This document shows positions 35,689-43,735 of a DNA stretch of 64,000 bases, one piece after another. Every line of letters begins with the position of its first letter. The first letter of the stretch is position 1. Below the pieces are notes generated by a model, which was given only the letters and a program-made list of their open reading frames with translations, had not been told where the DNA came from and made no database searches. The translations under genes and the position numbers were made by a program. Source of the stretch: Ornithinimicrobium avium (lineage in GTDB: Bacteria; Actinomycetota; Actinomycetes; Actinomycetales; Dermatophilaceae). The stretch spans positions 1,922,001 through 1,986,000 of the forward strand of contig NZ_CP031229.1 in the NCBI RefSeq assembly GCF_003351765.1, read 5' to 3'.

Positions 35689-37395
35689 TCAGTGCGTGAC
35701 GGCTCCCTGGGACGCGGAGCCCACGAGCCGCACGTACTTGTTGAGCACGCCGCGGCGAGCCCGCGCCGGCGGCTCCGGCGCTACCCAGGTGCTGCGCCGC
35801 GCGGCCAGGGTCTCCTCGTCGACCTCCAGGTCGAGGCGGCCGGTGCCCACGTCCAGGACGATCGGGTCGCCGTCCTCGACGAGCGCGACGGGACCGCCCT
35901 CGGTGGCCTCCGGTGCGATGTGACCGACGCACAGCCCGGTCGTGCCGCCGGAGAAGCGTCCGTCGGTGACGAGGAGCACGTCCTTGCCCAGCCCGGCGCC
36001 CTTGATCGCCCCGGTGATCGCGAGCATCTCGCGCATCCCCGGGCCGCCCTTGGGGCCCTCGTAGCGGATGACCACCACGTCGCCGGCGGTGATCGTGCCG
36101 TCCTCGAGGGCGTCCATCGCGGCCCGCTCGCCGTCGAAGACCCGCGCGGTCCCGCGGAAGACGTCGGAGTCGAAGCCGGCCGACTTCACCACCGCACCGC
36201 CGGGCGCGAGGGTCCCCTCGAGGATCGTCAGGCCACCGGTGGCGTGGATCGGGTCGTCCAGCTGGCGCAGGACCTTGCCGTCCAGCGGCGGGACGTCGAG
36301 GTCCTCCAGGTTCTGCGCGAGCGTCCGGCCGGTCACGGTCATCACCTCACCGTGCAGCATGCCGGCGTCGAGCAGCGCCTTCATGACCACCGGGATCCCG
36401 CCGACCCGGTCGATGTCGACCATGACGTGCTGCCCGAACGGCTTGACGTCCGCCAGGTGCGGGACCGTGCGGCCGATCCGGCGGAAGTCCTCCAGCGTGA
36501 GCTCGACCTCGGCCTCGGCGGCGATCGCCAGCAGGTGCAGCACCGCGTTGGTCGACCCGCCGAAGGCCATCGTCACCGCGATCGCGTTCTCGAAGGCCTC
36601 CTTGGTGAGGATCTGCCGGGCGGTCAGCCCGGTGCGCAGCATCTGCACCACCGCCTCGCCCGAGCGCCGGGCGAACCCGTCCCGGCGCCGGTCGGTGGCC
36701 GGCGGCGCGGCCGACCCGGGCAACGACATACCCAGCGCCTCGGCCGCGGCGGCCATCGTGTTGGCGGTGTAGAAGCCGCCGCACGCACCCTCCCCCGGGC
36801 AGATCGCCCGCTCGATGACGTCCACGTCCTCCCGGGACATCAGTCCGCGCGCGCACGCCCCGACCGCCTCGAAGGCGTCGATGATCGTCACCTCGCGCTC
36901 CGAGCCGTCGGAGAGCTTGGCGTAGCCCGGCAGGATCGAGCCGGCGTAGACGAAGACCGAGGCCAGGTCCAGACGCGCCGCGGCCATGAGCATCGCCGGC
37001 AGCGACTTGTCGCACCCGGCCAGCAGGACAGACCCGTCGAGCCGCTCGGCGGACATGACGGTCTCCACCGAGTCGGCGATGACCTCGCGGGAGACCAGCG
37101 AGTAGTGCATGCCCTCGTGACCCATCGAGATCCCGTCGGAGACCGAGATCGTCCCGAACTCCAGCGGGTAGCCGCCCGCCGCGTGCACGCCGTCCTTGAC
37201 CGCCTTGGCCAGCCGGTCCAGGGACAGGTTGCACGGGGTGATCTCGTTCCAGCTGCTGGCGACGCCGACCTGGGGCTTGACCCAGTCCTCGTCGCCCATC
37301 CCGACCGCGCGCAGCATCCCGCGCGCGGCCGTCTTCTCCAGCCCGTCGGTGACGTCCCGCGAGCGCGGCTTGGGGTCGACCCTCGTCTCAGTCAC
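35689..37395 (-). CDS. ilvD: Dihydroxy-acid dehydratase
   Basis: This is a 568-residue IlvD/Edd enzyme, the penultimate step of valine/isoleucine and leucine-precursor synthesis. Fe-S cluster cysteines lie in LLAGCDKSLPAMLM and CPGEGACGGFYTANTM; GFARRSGEAVV, AFGGSTNAVLHLLA and VTDGRFSGGTTGLCVGHI are family blocks. Its start overlaps the ilvC end by 8 bases. It is the last gene of ilvBNCD. Confidence 0.95.
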   Translation of the reverse strand: MTETRVDPKPRSRDVTDGLEKTAARGMLRAVGMGDEDWVKPQVGVASSWNEITPCNLSLDRLAKAVKDGVHAAGGYPLEFGTISVSDGISMGHEGMHYSLVSREVIADSVETVMSAERLDGSVLLAGCDKSLPAMLMAAARLDLASVFVYAGSILPGYAKLSDGSEREVTIIDAFEAVGACARGLMSREDVDVIERAICPGEGACGGFYTANTMAAAAEALGMSLPGSAAPPATDRRRDGFARRSGEAVVQMLRTGLTARQILTKEAFENAIAVTMAFGGSTNAVLHLLAIAAEAEVELTLEDFRRIGRTVPHLADVKPFGQHVMVDIDRVGGIPVVMKALLDAGMLHGEVMTVTGRTLAQNLEDLDVPPLDGKVLRQLDDPIHATGGLTILEGTLAPGGAVVKSAGFDSDVFRGTARVFDGERAAMDALEDGTITAGDVVVIRYEGPKGGPGMREMLAITGAIKGAGLGKDVLLVTDGRFSGGTTGLCVGHIAPEATEGGPVALVEDGDPIVLDVGTGRLDLEVDEETLAARRSTWVAPEPPARARRGVLNKYVRLVGSASQGAVTH

Positions 37396-38419
37396 GGGCG
37401 GCCGAGCCCTCCACGTAGTCGGTGTCGTGGCTCTTGACCCACGCCATCATCCCGCGCAGCTCCTTGCCGGTGCCCTCGATGGGGTGCTGGGCGCCCTTCT
37501 CGCGCAGCGCCTTGAACTCCGGCGCGCCGGCGTCCTGGTCGTCGATGAAGCGCTGGGCGAAGGACCCGTTGCGGATGTCCTCCAGGACCGCCTGCATGTT
37601 CTCCTTGACCCGCTCGTCGATGACCCGCGGTCCGGAGACGTAGTCGCCGTACTCGGCGGTGTCGGAGATCGACCAGCGCTGCTTGGCGATGCCGCCCTCG
37701 TACATGAGGTCGACGATGAGCTTGAGCTCGTGCAGGCACTCGAAGTAGGCGACCTCCGGCTGGTAGCCGGCCTCGGTGAGCGTCTCGAAGCCGTACTGCA
37801 CCAGCTGCGACATGCCGCCGCAGAGCACCGACTGCTCACCGAAGAGATCGGTCTCGGTCTCCTCGGTGAAGGTCGTCTCGATGCCCCCCGCGCGCAGCCC
37901 GCCGATCGCGGCGGCGTAGGACAGGGCGAGCGCCTTGGCGTTGCCGGTGGCGTCCTGCTCGACGGCCACGAGCACGGGCACCCCGCGGCCGTCGACGTAC
38001 TCGCGGCGCACCAGGTGGCCGGGGCCCTTCGGGGCGACCATGCACACGTCGACGTCGGCCGGCGGCTTGATGTAGCCGAAGCGGATGTTGAATCCGTGGC
38101 TGAAGAACAGCGCCTTGCCGGCGGCCAGGTGCGGCTCGACCGCCTCGGCGTAGACGTGCCGCTGCACGTGGTCGGGCACGAGCACCATGATCAGGTCGGC
38201 CTCCTCGCTCGCCTGCGCGGGCGTGACGACCCGCAGGCCCTCGGCCTCGGCCTTGGCCCGGCTCGAGCTGCCCTCGGCCAGGCCCACGCGCACGTCGACC
38301 CCCGAGTCGCGGAGGGAGAGGGCGTGCGCGTGGCCCTGGCTGCCGTAGCCGAGGACGGCGACCTTGCGGCCCTGGATGATCGAGAGGTCGGCGTCGTCGT
38401 CGTAGTACATGGTGGCCAT
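37388..38419 (-). CDS. ilvC: Ketol-acid reductoisomerase
   Basis: This is a 343-residue class I KARI. VAVLGYGSQGHAHALSLRDSGVDVRVGL is the NADPH loop with the serine-rich stretch SSSRAKAEAEG behind it. KPPADVDVCMVAPKGPGH, ETETDLFGEQSVLCGG and LMYEGGIAKQRWSISDTAEYG hold Mg and substrate ligands. ATG 38419 with AGGAG 12 bases upstream. It lies about 110 bases after ilvN in the same operon. Confidence 0.95.
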   Translation of the reverse strand: MATMYYDDDADLSIIQGRKVAVLGYGSQGHAHALSLRDSGVDVRVGLAEGSSSRAKAEAEGLRVVTPAQASEEADLIMVLVPDHVQRHVYAEAVEPHLAAGKALFFSHGFNIRFGYIKPPADVDVCMVAPKGPGHLVRREYVDGRGVPVLVAVEQDATGNAKALALSYAAAIGGLRAGGIETTFTEETETDLFGEQSVLCGGMSQLVQYGFETLTEAGYQPEVAYFECLHELKLIVDLMYEGGIAKQRWSISDTAEYGDYVSGPRVIDERVKENMQAVLEDIRNGSFAQRFIDDQDAGAPEFKALREKGAQHPIEGTGKELRGMMAWVKSHDTDYVEGSAARD

Positions 38420-38530
38420 CTGCTTCTGAGCTCCTGGTCTGTCTGGGGTGGGATGACGTTGCGTCAAGTATGGGGTGGTGCCGGGCCGGCCCCCGCGCCC
38501 GGGTCGGACGAGGGCGGCCGGTGCTGCGCT

Positions 38531-38860
38531 CTAGAAGACGGCGGCGGCCATGGCGCCCACCGGCCGCGGGCCGTGGTCGTTGATGGCCCACAGCTGGGTG
38601 CGGATCGCGTCGGCGCCCGGCAGCTCCTCGATGTGGATCACCTCGACGAGCTTGTCCAGCTGGCTGGTGACCTTGTGCAGCTGCTCGGCGCTGACGTTGA
38701 CCACGATGGTCATCCGGGAGACCTTGGCGTCCTCGGTCGGACCCACGACCAGGTGGTCGATGTTGAAGTTGCGCCGGGCGAACAGGACCGAGACGCGCGC
38801 GAGCACGCCCGGGTTGTTCTCGACCAGGACGGACAGGGCGTGGCGGGTGCGGTCGGACAT
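38531..38860 (-). CDS. ilvN: Acetolactate synthase regulatory subunit, ACT-only
   Basis: This 109-residue protein has the full N-terminal ACT domain (HALSVLVENNPGVLARVSVLFARRNFNIDHLVVGPTED...SRMTIVVNV). It ends soon after IEELPGADAIRTQLW with a short unrelated tail, NDHGPRPVGAMAAAVF. Most actinobacterial IlvN proteins are about 165 residues with a second C-terminal domain, absent here in every frame. ATG 38860 has GAAAGG before it. An alternative ATG at 38989 overlaps the ilvB stop (ATGA) and would add a 43-residue Thr/Pro-rich leader. Confidence 0.83.
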   Translation of the reverse strand: MSDRTRHALSVLVENNPGVLARVSVLFARRNFNIDHLVVGPTEDAKVSRMTIVVNVSAEQLHKVTSQLDKLVEVIHIEELPGADAIRTQLWAINDHGPRPVGAMAAAVF

Positions 38861-38985
38861 GGGGGTGCCTTTCGGTGCGGTGTCGCCGGTAGCGACGGTA
38901 GTGGTGGTGGAGGTGCTGGTGGGTAGGTACGGGGTGGCCGCGGTGGGCACGTCCGCGTCGGGCTGCGGGTAGGCGTGCAGGAGGG

Positions 38986-40764
38986 TCATTCGTCGCTCCC
39001 GAAGTCCGGGGTGAGGTCGCGGGCGTGCTGGACGGCGTCGTTGCTGGTGCCGGCGGGGACCATCGGCCAGACCATCGCCTCCTTGCTGACCCGGAAGTCC
39101 ACGACGACCGGCTGGTCGTCGATCTCCATCGCCGCCTCGATCGTGGCGTCGACGTCCTCGGGCCGGTCGCAGCGCAGACCGGCGCAGCCGTAGGCCTGGG
39201 CCAGGGTGACGAAGTCGGGCACCTGCATCGAGGGCAGCTGGGAGGCGCTGAAGCGCTCGGAGTAGAACAGCGCCTGCCACTGCTTGACCATGCCCAGCGC
39301 GGCGTTGTTGATGATGGCGACCTTGATCGGGATGCCCTCGACGGCGCAGGTGGCCAGCTCCTGGTTGGTCATCTGGAAGCAGCCGTCGCCGTCGATCGCC
39401 CACACGGTGGCGTCCGGCAGGGCGACCTTGGCCCCCATGGCGGCGGGCACGGCATACCCCATCGTCCCCAGCCCCCCGGAGTTGAGCCAGTGGCGAGGGT
39501 TCTCGTGGCCGAGGTAGTGGCTGGCCCACATCTGGTGCTGGCCGACCCCCGAGGCGTAGTAGGCGTCCGGCCCCACGATGGCGCCGAGGCGCTCGATGAC
39601 GTACTGGGGCGCGAGCTCGCCGGTGGTCGGGGTGTCGTAGCCGAGCGGGTAGCGAGCCTTCCAGCCCTGGGTGCGCGCGACCCACGCGTCGTAGTCGGGG
39701 GCGGCACCGGCCGCCGTGCGGCGGGTCCACTCGGTGATCAGCTGGCCGATCGTCGCGCGGGCGTCGCCGACCAGCCCCACCGCGGTGGGGAAGTTCTTGC
39801 CGATCTCCGCGGGGTCGATGTCGGCGTGCACGATCGTGGCGCCCGGGGCGAAGGTGTGCTTGGCGCCGGTGACCCGGTCGTCGAAGCGGGCGCCCAGGCT
39901 GACGATGAGGTCGGACTTCTGCAGGGTGGCCACGCCCGAGACGCTGCCGTGCATCCCCGGCATCCCCATGTGCTGGGGGTGGCTGTCCGGGAAGACCCCG
40001 CGCGCCATCAGCGTGGTGACGACCGGGATGCCGGTGAGCTCGGCCAGCGAGCGCAGCTCCGCCTGCGCGCCGGAGGCGACCGTGCCGCCACCGACGTAGA
40101 GGACCGGCCGGCGCGCCCGCACCATGAGCTCGACCGCGTCGCGGACCGCCTCCGCCGCCGGCTGCTCCGGGACGCGGTAGCCGGGCAGCGCCAGCTGCAG
40201 CGGCCCCTCCCCGACCATGCCGGTGAAGGCGTCCTTGGTGATGTCGACCAGGACCGGCCCGGGCCGCCCGGAGAGGGCCAGGTGGAACGCGGAGGCGACC
40301 GTCGGGGCGACGTCCTCGGCCCGGGTGACGAAGAAGGAGTGCTTGGTCACCGGCATCGAGATCGAGCGGATGTCGGCCTCCTGGAAAGCGTCCGAGCCGA
40401 TCGAGGTGCTGGGCACGTTGCCGGTGATCGCCACGATCGGGGTCGAGTCCATGTAGGCGTTGGCCAGCGGGGTGACGAGGTTGGTCGCGCCCGGCCCGCT
40501 CGTGGCCAGGCACACCCCGACCCGGCCGGTGGCCAGCGCGTAGCCCTCGGCGGCGTGGCCACCACCCTGCTCGTGGCGGACCAGGACGTGGCGGATGCCC
40601 TCCGCCCCGTAGAGCGCGTCGTAGAGCGGGAGCACTGCGCCCCCGGGCAGGCCGAAGATGTGTTCGACCCCCAGGCGGCGCAGGGTGTCCACGAGGGTCT
40701 CGGCCCCCGAGCGCTGCTGGGTCGTGGCGGCGCCGGCCTCGGGCTCGCTGTGCGTGAGGGTCAT
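38986..40764 (-). CDS. ilvB: Acetolactate synthase catalytic subunit
   Basis: This 592-residue ThDP enzyme condenses pyruvate with pyruvate or 2-oxobutyrate. GLPGGAVLPLYDAL, RHEQGGGHAAEGYALATGRVG (the ThDP Glu lies in the HEQ block), the FAD region LIVSLGARFDDRVTG, and the Mg/ThDP motif IDGDGCFQMTNQELATC...NNAALGMVKQWQ are all present. ATG 40764 is chosen; upstream in-frame sequence is the attenuator leader. It is the first structural gene of ilvBNCD. Confidence 0.95.
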   Translation of the reverse strand: MTLTHSEPEAGAATTQQRSGAETLVDTLRRLGVEHIFGLPGGAVLPLYDALYGAEGIRHVLVRHEQGGGHAAEGYALATGRVGVCLATSGPGATNLVTPLANAYMDSTPIVAITGNVPSTSIGSDAFQEADIRSISMPVTKHSFFVTRAEDVAPTVASAFHLALSGRPGPVLVDITKDAFTGMVGEGPLQLALPGYRVPEQPAAEAVRDAVELMVRARRPVLYVGGGTVASGAQAELRSLAELTGIPVVTTLMARGVFPDSHPQHMGMPGMHGSVSGVATLQKSDLIVSLGARFDDRVTGAKHTFAPGATIVHADIDPAEIGKNFPTAVGLVGDARATIGQLITEWTRRTAAGAAPDYDAWVARTQGWKARYPLGYDTPTTGELAPQYVIERLGAIVGPDAYYASGVGQHQMWASHYLGHENPRHWLNSGGLGTMGYAVPAAMGAKVALPDATVWAIDGDGCFQMTNQELATCAVEGIPIKVAIINNAALGMVKQWQALFYSERFSASQLPSMQVPDFVTLAQAYGCAGLRCDRPEDVDATIEAAMEIDDQPVVVDFRVSKEAMVWPMVPAGTSNDAVQHARDLTPDFGSDE

Positions 40765-40819
40765 GGTCTTGGTTCCTCTGGGACGAAGGGGGTGGGACGG
40801 GTGCGGAGGGTCGGGCAAC

Positions 40820-40853
40820 AAAAAACCCCTCGGCCCGGAGGGCAGACGAGGGG
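40820..40853 (-). terminator. Transcription attenuator in the ilvB leader
   Basis: On the minus strand CCCCTCG (40853-40847) pairs with CGAGGGG (40832-40826), enclosing a smaller GCCC/GGGC hairpin, and is followed directly by TTTTTT (40825-40820). It lies about 55 bases before the ilvB start and downstream of a short leader peptide rich in branched-chain codons, the classic attenuator arrangement. Confidence 0.85.
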
Positions 40854-40874
40854 AGGACGCGGCGCGGCTGGTGA

Positions 40875-40925
40875 CTAGGCCGTGCGGCGTCCTGAGCTAA
40901 TAAGTACGAGGGCGGAGAGGTGCAT
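40875..40925 (-). CDS. ilvB operon leader peptide
   Basis: A 16-codon ORF encodes MHLSALVLISSGRRTA. The run L-V-L-I plus an earlier Leu gives four branched-chain codons in six positions followed by S-S-G-R-R, and a terminator with a T tract follows 20 bases later. Ribosome stalling on these codons when Leu, Val or Ile tRNAs are uncharged would favour read-through into ilvBNCD. It is too short for routine gene calling. Confidence 0.85.
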   Translation of the reverse strand: MHLSALVLISSGRRTA

Positions 40926-41016
40926 GTCGGCCACCCTCCCCCAGAACGGACACCACGTCAACCCTTCTGCATGGATATGTGAGCGACGGCACATCTACTC
41001 AGTTATCGATATGTCG

Positions 41017-41028
41017 TTGACATGTCGA
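41017..41028. promoter_or_regulatory. GACATGTC palindrome in the ilvB/padR divergent region
   Basis: TTGACATGTCGA matches the MarR operators at 9287 and 9317 in ten of twelve positions and retains the GACATGTC palindrome core. It lies about 80 bases upstream of the PadR start; TTGACA here could be a -35 with a weak TCATTC -10 (41040-41045, spacer 17). The 40926-41103 gap is AT-richer than average and must hold divergent promoters. Whether MarR or PadR binds is unknown. Confidence 0.4.
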
Positions 41029-41103
41029 GACCGGTCGTGTCATTCTTCTAGGATAGGTGCGGTGCGTCGTCAGGGTCACCGCAGAGGACCTCCAGGAGGA
41101 GAC

Positions 41104-41961
41104 ATGACCTACCGCGGCAGGGGCCCAGGCTCCGGTTTCGACCCCGAGCGATTCTTCGGGCCCGACGGCCCGCTCGGCCCCCGCGGCCCCCTCGGCCCGG
41201 GCGGCATCTTCGGACCCGCGGGACCCTTCGGCACCGGCGGCGGCTGGGGCCAGGGGCACGGCCACTGGTCCGGCGAGCCCGACCCGCGCGCCCGTCGCGG
41301 TCGCGGCGGCGGCCGCGGCCGGGCCCGGCGCGGTGACGTGCGCGCGGCCATCCTGGAGCTCCTCCAGGGCGAGCCGATGAACGGCTACCAGCTCATGCAG
41401 GGCATCGCGGAGGCCACCGAGGGCGCCTGGGCACCCAGCTCCGGCGCGGTCTACCCGGCGCTGGCCCAGCTCGAGGACGAGGGCCTGGTCGAGCAGGTCG
41501 AGGCCGACGGACGCAAGGCCTATCGGCTGACCGACGCCGGCCGCGAGGCCGCCGGCAAGGGACCGAGCCTGCTCTGGGGCCGTGGCTCCGGCTCCGAGCC
41601 GGACGACCCGTGGGACGAGGAGGGCGGCGACCAGCGCGGTCCTGGCTGGGGCGGACCCCGCCGTGGCCGCGGGCCGGGCCACGGTCCGGGAGGCCGCGGC
41701 TTCGGCGGCCGCCACGGGCAGCGCCGCACCGGCGCCGTCCTGTGGAAGGCGCTGGGCGGGCTGGCGATGGCCACCCAGGCGGTCGGCCAGTCCGGCGACG
41801 AGGAGCTGGGCACCCAGGCCGCCGAGGTGCTGGACAGGACCCGGCGCGAGCTCTACCGGATGCTGGCCGAGGCCGAGGTGGACCGCGACGACGAGCGGGC
41901 GGACACCGCGGCCGCCTGGGACGAGGAGGAGATCGCCGACGGCGAGATCATCGACGACTGA
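41104..41961 (+). CDS. PadR-family transcriptional regulator
   Basis: This is a 285-residue regulator. Residues 15-75 are a Gly/Pro/Phe-rich tract with G-P-x-G-P-L-G-P repeats, then a basic RRGRGGGRGRARRGDVR stretch. The PadR winged helix follows: AAILELLQGEPMNGYQLMQGI, SSGAVYPALAQLEDEGLVEQ, GRKAYRLTDAGREA. The C-terminal AVLWKALGGLAMATQAV and LDRTRRELYRMLAEAE form a dimer helix pair. AGGAGGA precedes the ATG. PadR regulators typically sense stress or phenolics; the target here is unknown. Confidence 0.87.
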   Translation: MTYRGRGPGSGFDPERFFGPDGPLGPRGPLGPGGIFGPAGPFGTGGGWGQGHGHWSGEPDPRARRGRGGGRGRARRGDVRAAILELLQGEPMNGYQLMQGIAEATEGAWAPSSGAVYPALAQLEDEGLVEQVEADGRKAYRLTDAGREAAGKGPSLLWGRGSGSEPDDPWDEEGGDQRGPGWGGPRRGRGPGHGPGGRGFGGRHGQRRTGAVLWKALGGLAMATQAVGQSGDEELGTQAAEVLDRTRRELYRMLAEAEVDRDDERADTAAAWDEEEIADGEIIDD

Positions 41962-42027
41962 GCGCACGACCTACCCCGCGAGCGCCCGGGGGGCGGCAGT
42001 CCCCCGGGTGACGGCATACTTGCCTCC

Positions 42028-43431
42028 ATGGCCGATCACTATGACGTTGTTGTCCTGGGCGCCGGTCCCGGCGGGTATGTCGCGGCGATCCGCGCGTCCC
42101 AGCTGGGCAAGAAGGTCGCCGTCGTCGAGAAGAAGTACTGGGGCGGTGTGTGCCTCAACGTCGGCTGCATCCCCTCCAAGGCGCTGCTGAAGAACGCCGA
42201 CCTCGCGCACACGCTCACCCACGACAAGAAGAAGTTCGGCATCGAGGGCGACGCCACGATGTCCTACGGTCCGACGCACGCGCGCAGCCGCCAGGTCTCG
42301 GCGGGCATCGTCAAGGGCGTCCACTTCCTGATGAAGAAGAACTCGATCACCGAGATCGACGGGTGGGGCACGCTGACCGGTCCGACGTCGATGGACGTCG
42401 CGCTCAACGACGGCGAGACCCAGCAGCTCACCTTCGACAACCTCATCCTCGCGACCGGCTCGGTGACCCGGATGCTGCCCGGCGTGGAGGTGAGCAAGAA
42501 CGTCGTGACCTACGAGGAGCAGATCCTCGACGACCAGCTGCCCGGCTCGATCATCATCGCCGGCTCCGGCGCGATCGGCGTGGAGTTCGCCTACGTGATG
42601 GCCAACTTCGGCGTCGACGTCACGATCGTGGAGTTCCTCGACCGCATGGTCCCCACCGAGGACGAGGCGGTCTCCAAGGAGCTGGCCCGGCACTACAAGA
42701 AGCTCGGCGTCAAGGTCCTGACCGGCACCAAGGTCGAGGGCGTGGAGGACACCGGCTCCGGCGTCAAGGTCACCGTCTCCACGGCAGGGGACGGCGGCGG
42801 GTCCCAGACGTTGGAGGCCGACCGGCTGCTCTCGGCGATCGGCTTCGCACCGCGCACCGAGGGCTTCGGGCTGGAGAGCACCGGCGTGCAGCTCACCGAC
42901 CGCGGTGCCATCGCGATCGACGACTACATGCGCACCAACGTCGAGAACGTCTACGCGATCGGCGACGTCACCGCCAAGCTGATGCTGGCCCACGTCGCCG
43001 AGGCCCAGGGCGTCGTCGCCGCCGAGGTCATCGCCGGCGCCGAGACCATGCCGATCGACTACGGCTTCATCCCCCGGGCCACGTACTGCCACCCGCAGAT
43101 CGCCTCGATGGGCATGTCCGAGGCGCAGGCCAAGGAGGCCGGCCACGAGGTCAAGGTCGCGCAGTTCCCGTTCAGCGCCAACGGCAAGGCGATGGGTCTG
43201 GGCGAGGGCGTCGGCTTCGTGAAGGTCGTGGCGGACGCGGAGCACAACGAGATCCTCGGCACGCACATGATCGGCCCCGACGTCACCGAGCTGCTGCCGG
43301 CGGTCAACGTCGCGCAGACCTGGGACCTGACCGCCGACGAGGTCTCCCGCGTCGTCTTCGCGCACCCGACCCTGGGCGAGGCGCTCAAGGAGGCCATGCA
43401 CGGCATCGCCGGGCACATGATCAACCTCTAG
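42028..43431 (+). CDS. lpdA: Dihydrolipoyl dehydrogenase
   Basis: This is a 467-residue E3 subunit of 2-oxoacid dehydrogenases. YDVVVLGAGPGGYVAAIRAS binds FAD, the redox disulfide is in WGGVCLNVGCIPSKALLKNA, IIIAGSGAIGVEFAYVMA binds NAD, and the C-terminal catalytic His-Glu pair is in FAHPTLGEALKEAMHG. It is monocistronic, with a hairpin 18 bases after the stop. Confidence 0.95.
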   Translation: MADHYDVVVLGAGPGGYVAAIRASQLGKKVAVVEKKYWGGVCLNVGCIPSKALLKNADLAHTLTHDKKKFGIEGDATMSYGPTHARSRQVSAGIVKGVHFLMKKNSITEIDGWGTLTGPTSMDVALNDGETQQLTFDNLILATGSVTRMLPGVEVSKNVVTYEEQILDDQLPGSIIIAGSGAIGVEFAYVMANFGVDVTIVEFLDRMVPTEDEAVSKELARHYKKLGVKVLTGTKVEGVEDTGSGVKVTVSTAGDGGGSQTLEADRLLSAIGFAPRTEGFGLESTGVQLTDRGAIAIDDYMRTNVENVYAIGDVTAKLMLAHVAEAQGVVAAEVIAGAETMPIDYGFIPRATYCHPQIASMGMSEAQAKEAGHEVKVAQFPFSANGKAMGLGEGVGFVKVVADAEHNEILGTHMIGPDVTELLPAVNVAQTWDLTADEVSRVVFAHPTLGEALKEAMHGIAGHMINL

Positions 43432-43448
43432 AAGGCTCGGTCTGCACG

Positions 43449-43485
43449 AAGGCCCCGACCGGCACGCGGCCGGCCGGGGCCCTTC
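43449..43485 (+). terminator. Terminator after lpdA
   Basis: AAGGCCCCG-A-CCGGC pairs with GCCGG-C-CGGGGCCCTT, a long GC stem with one bulge, ending in a short T run. Confidence 0.7.
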
Positions 43486-43735
43486 GCCGCCGCCGACGTC
43501 GGACCTGAGGAGATGCCGACGTCATCCTCCTCGATGGTGGCGGACGGGACGCGTGCCGGGCTAGGGTCGGGGTGTTGCCACCCGGACGACACGCGGGACC
43601 GCAGGGGAAGCGGTGCACACGGCCGCGGGGGGTGGAGGTCACCTCGTGCCCGACGACGGGCACCGAGGTTCTCGGGAGAAGTGCAGTCCTACCGCCCGGG
43701 CTCCCCGGGCTCCTCGTTCGAAGGAGAGCGTCACC
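43486..43735. other. Gene-free stretch upstream of the secreted VWA gene
   Basis: Together with the terminator this is about 300 bases without a gene. Frames through it lack coding character and end in the AAGGAGAG ribosome-binding site (43721-43728) of the next gene. I see no clear -35/-10 pair and no repeat. Confidence 0.5.

Noticed and set aside
40765..41103. T-box riboswitch before ilvB
   Set aside because: There is no T-box consensus sequence and no stem I; a leader peptide with a terminator accounts for the region.
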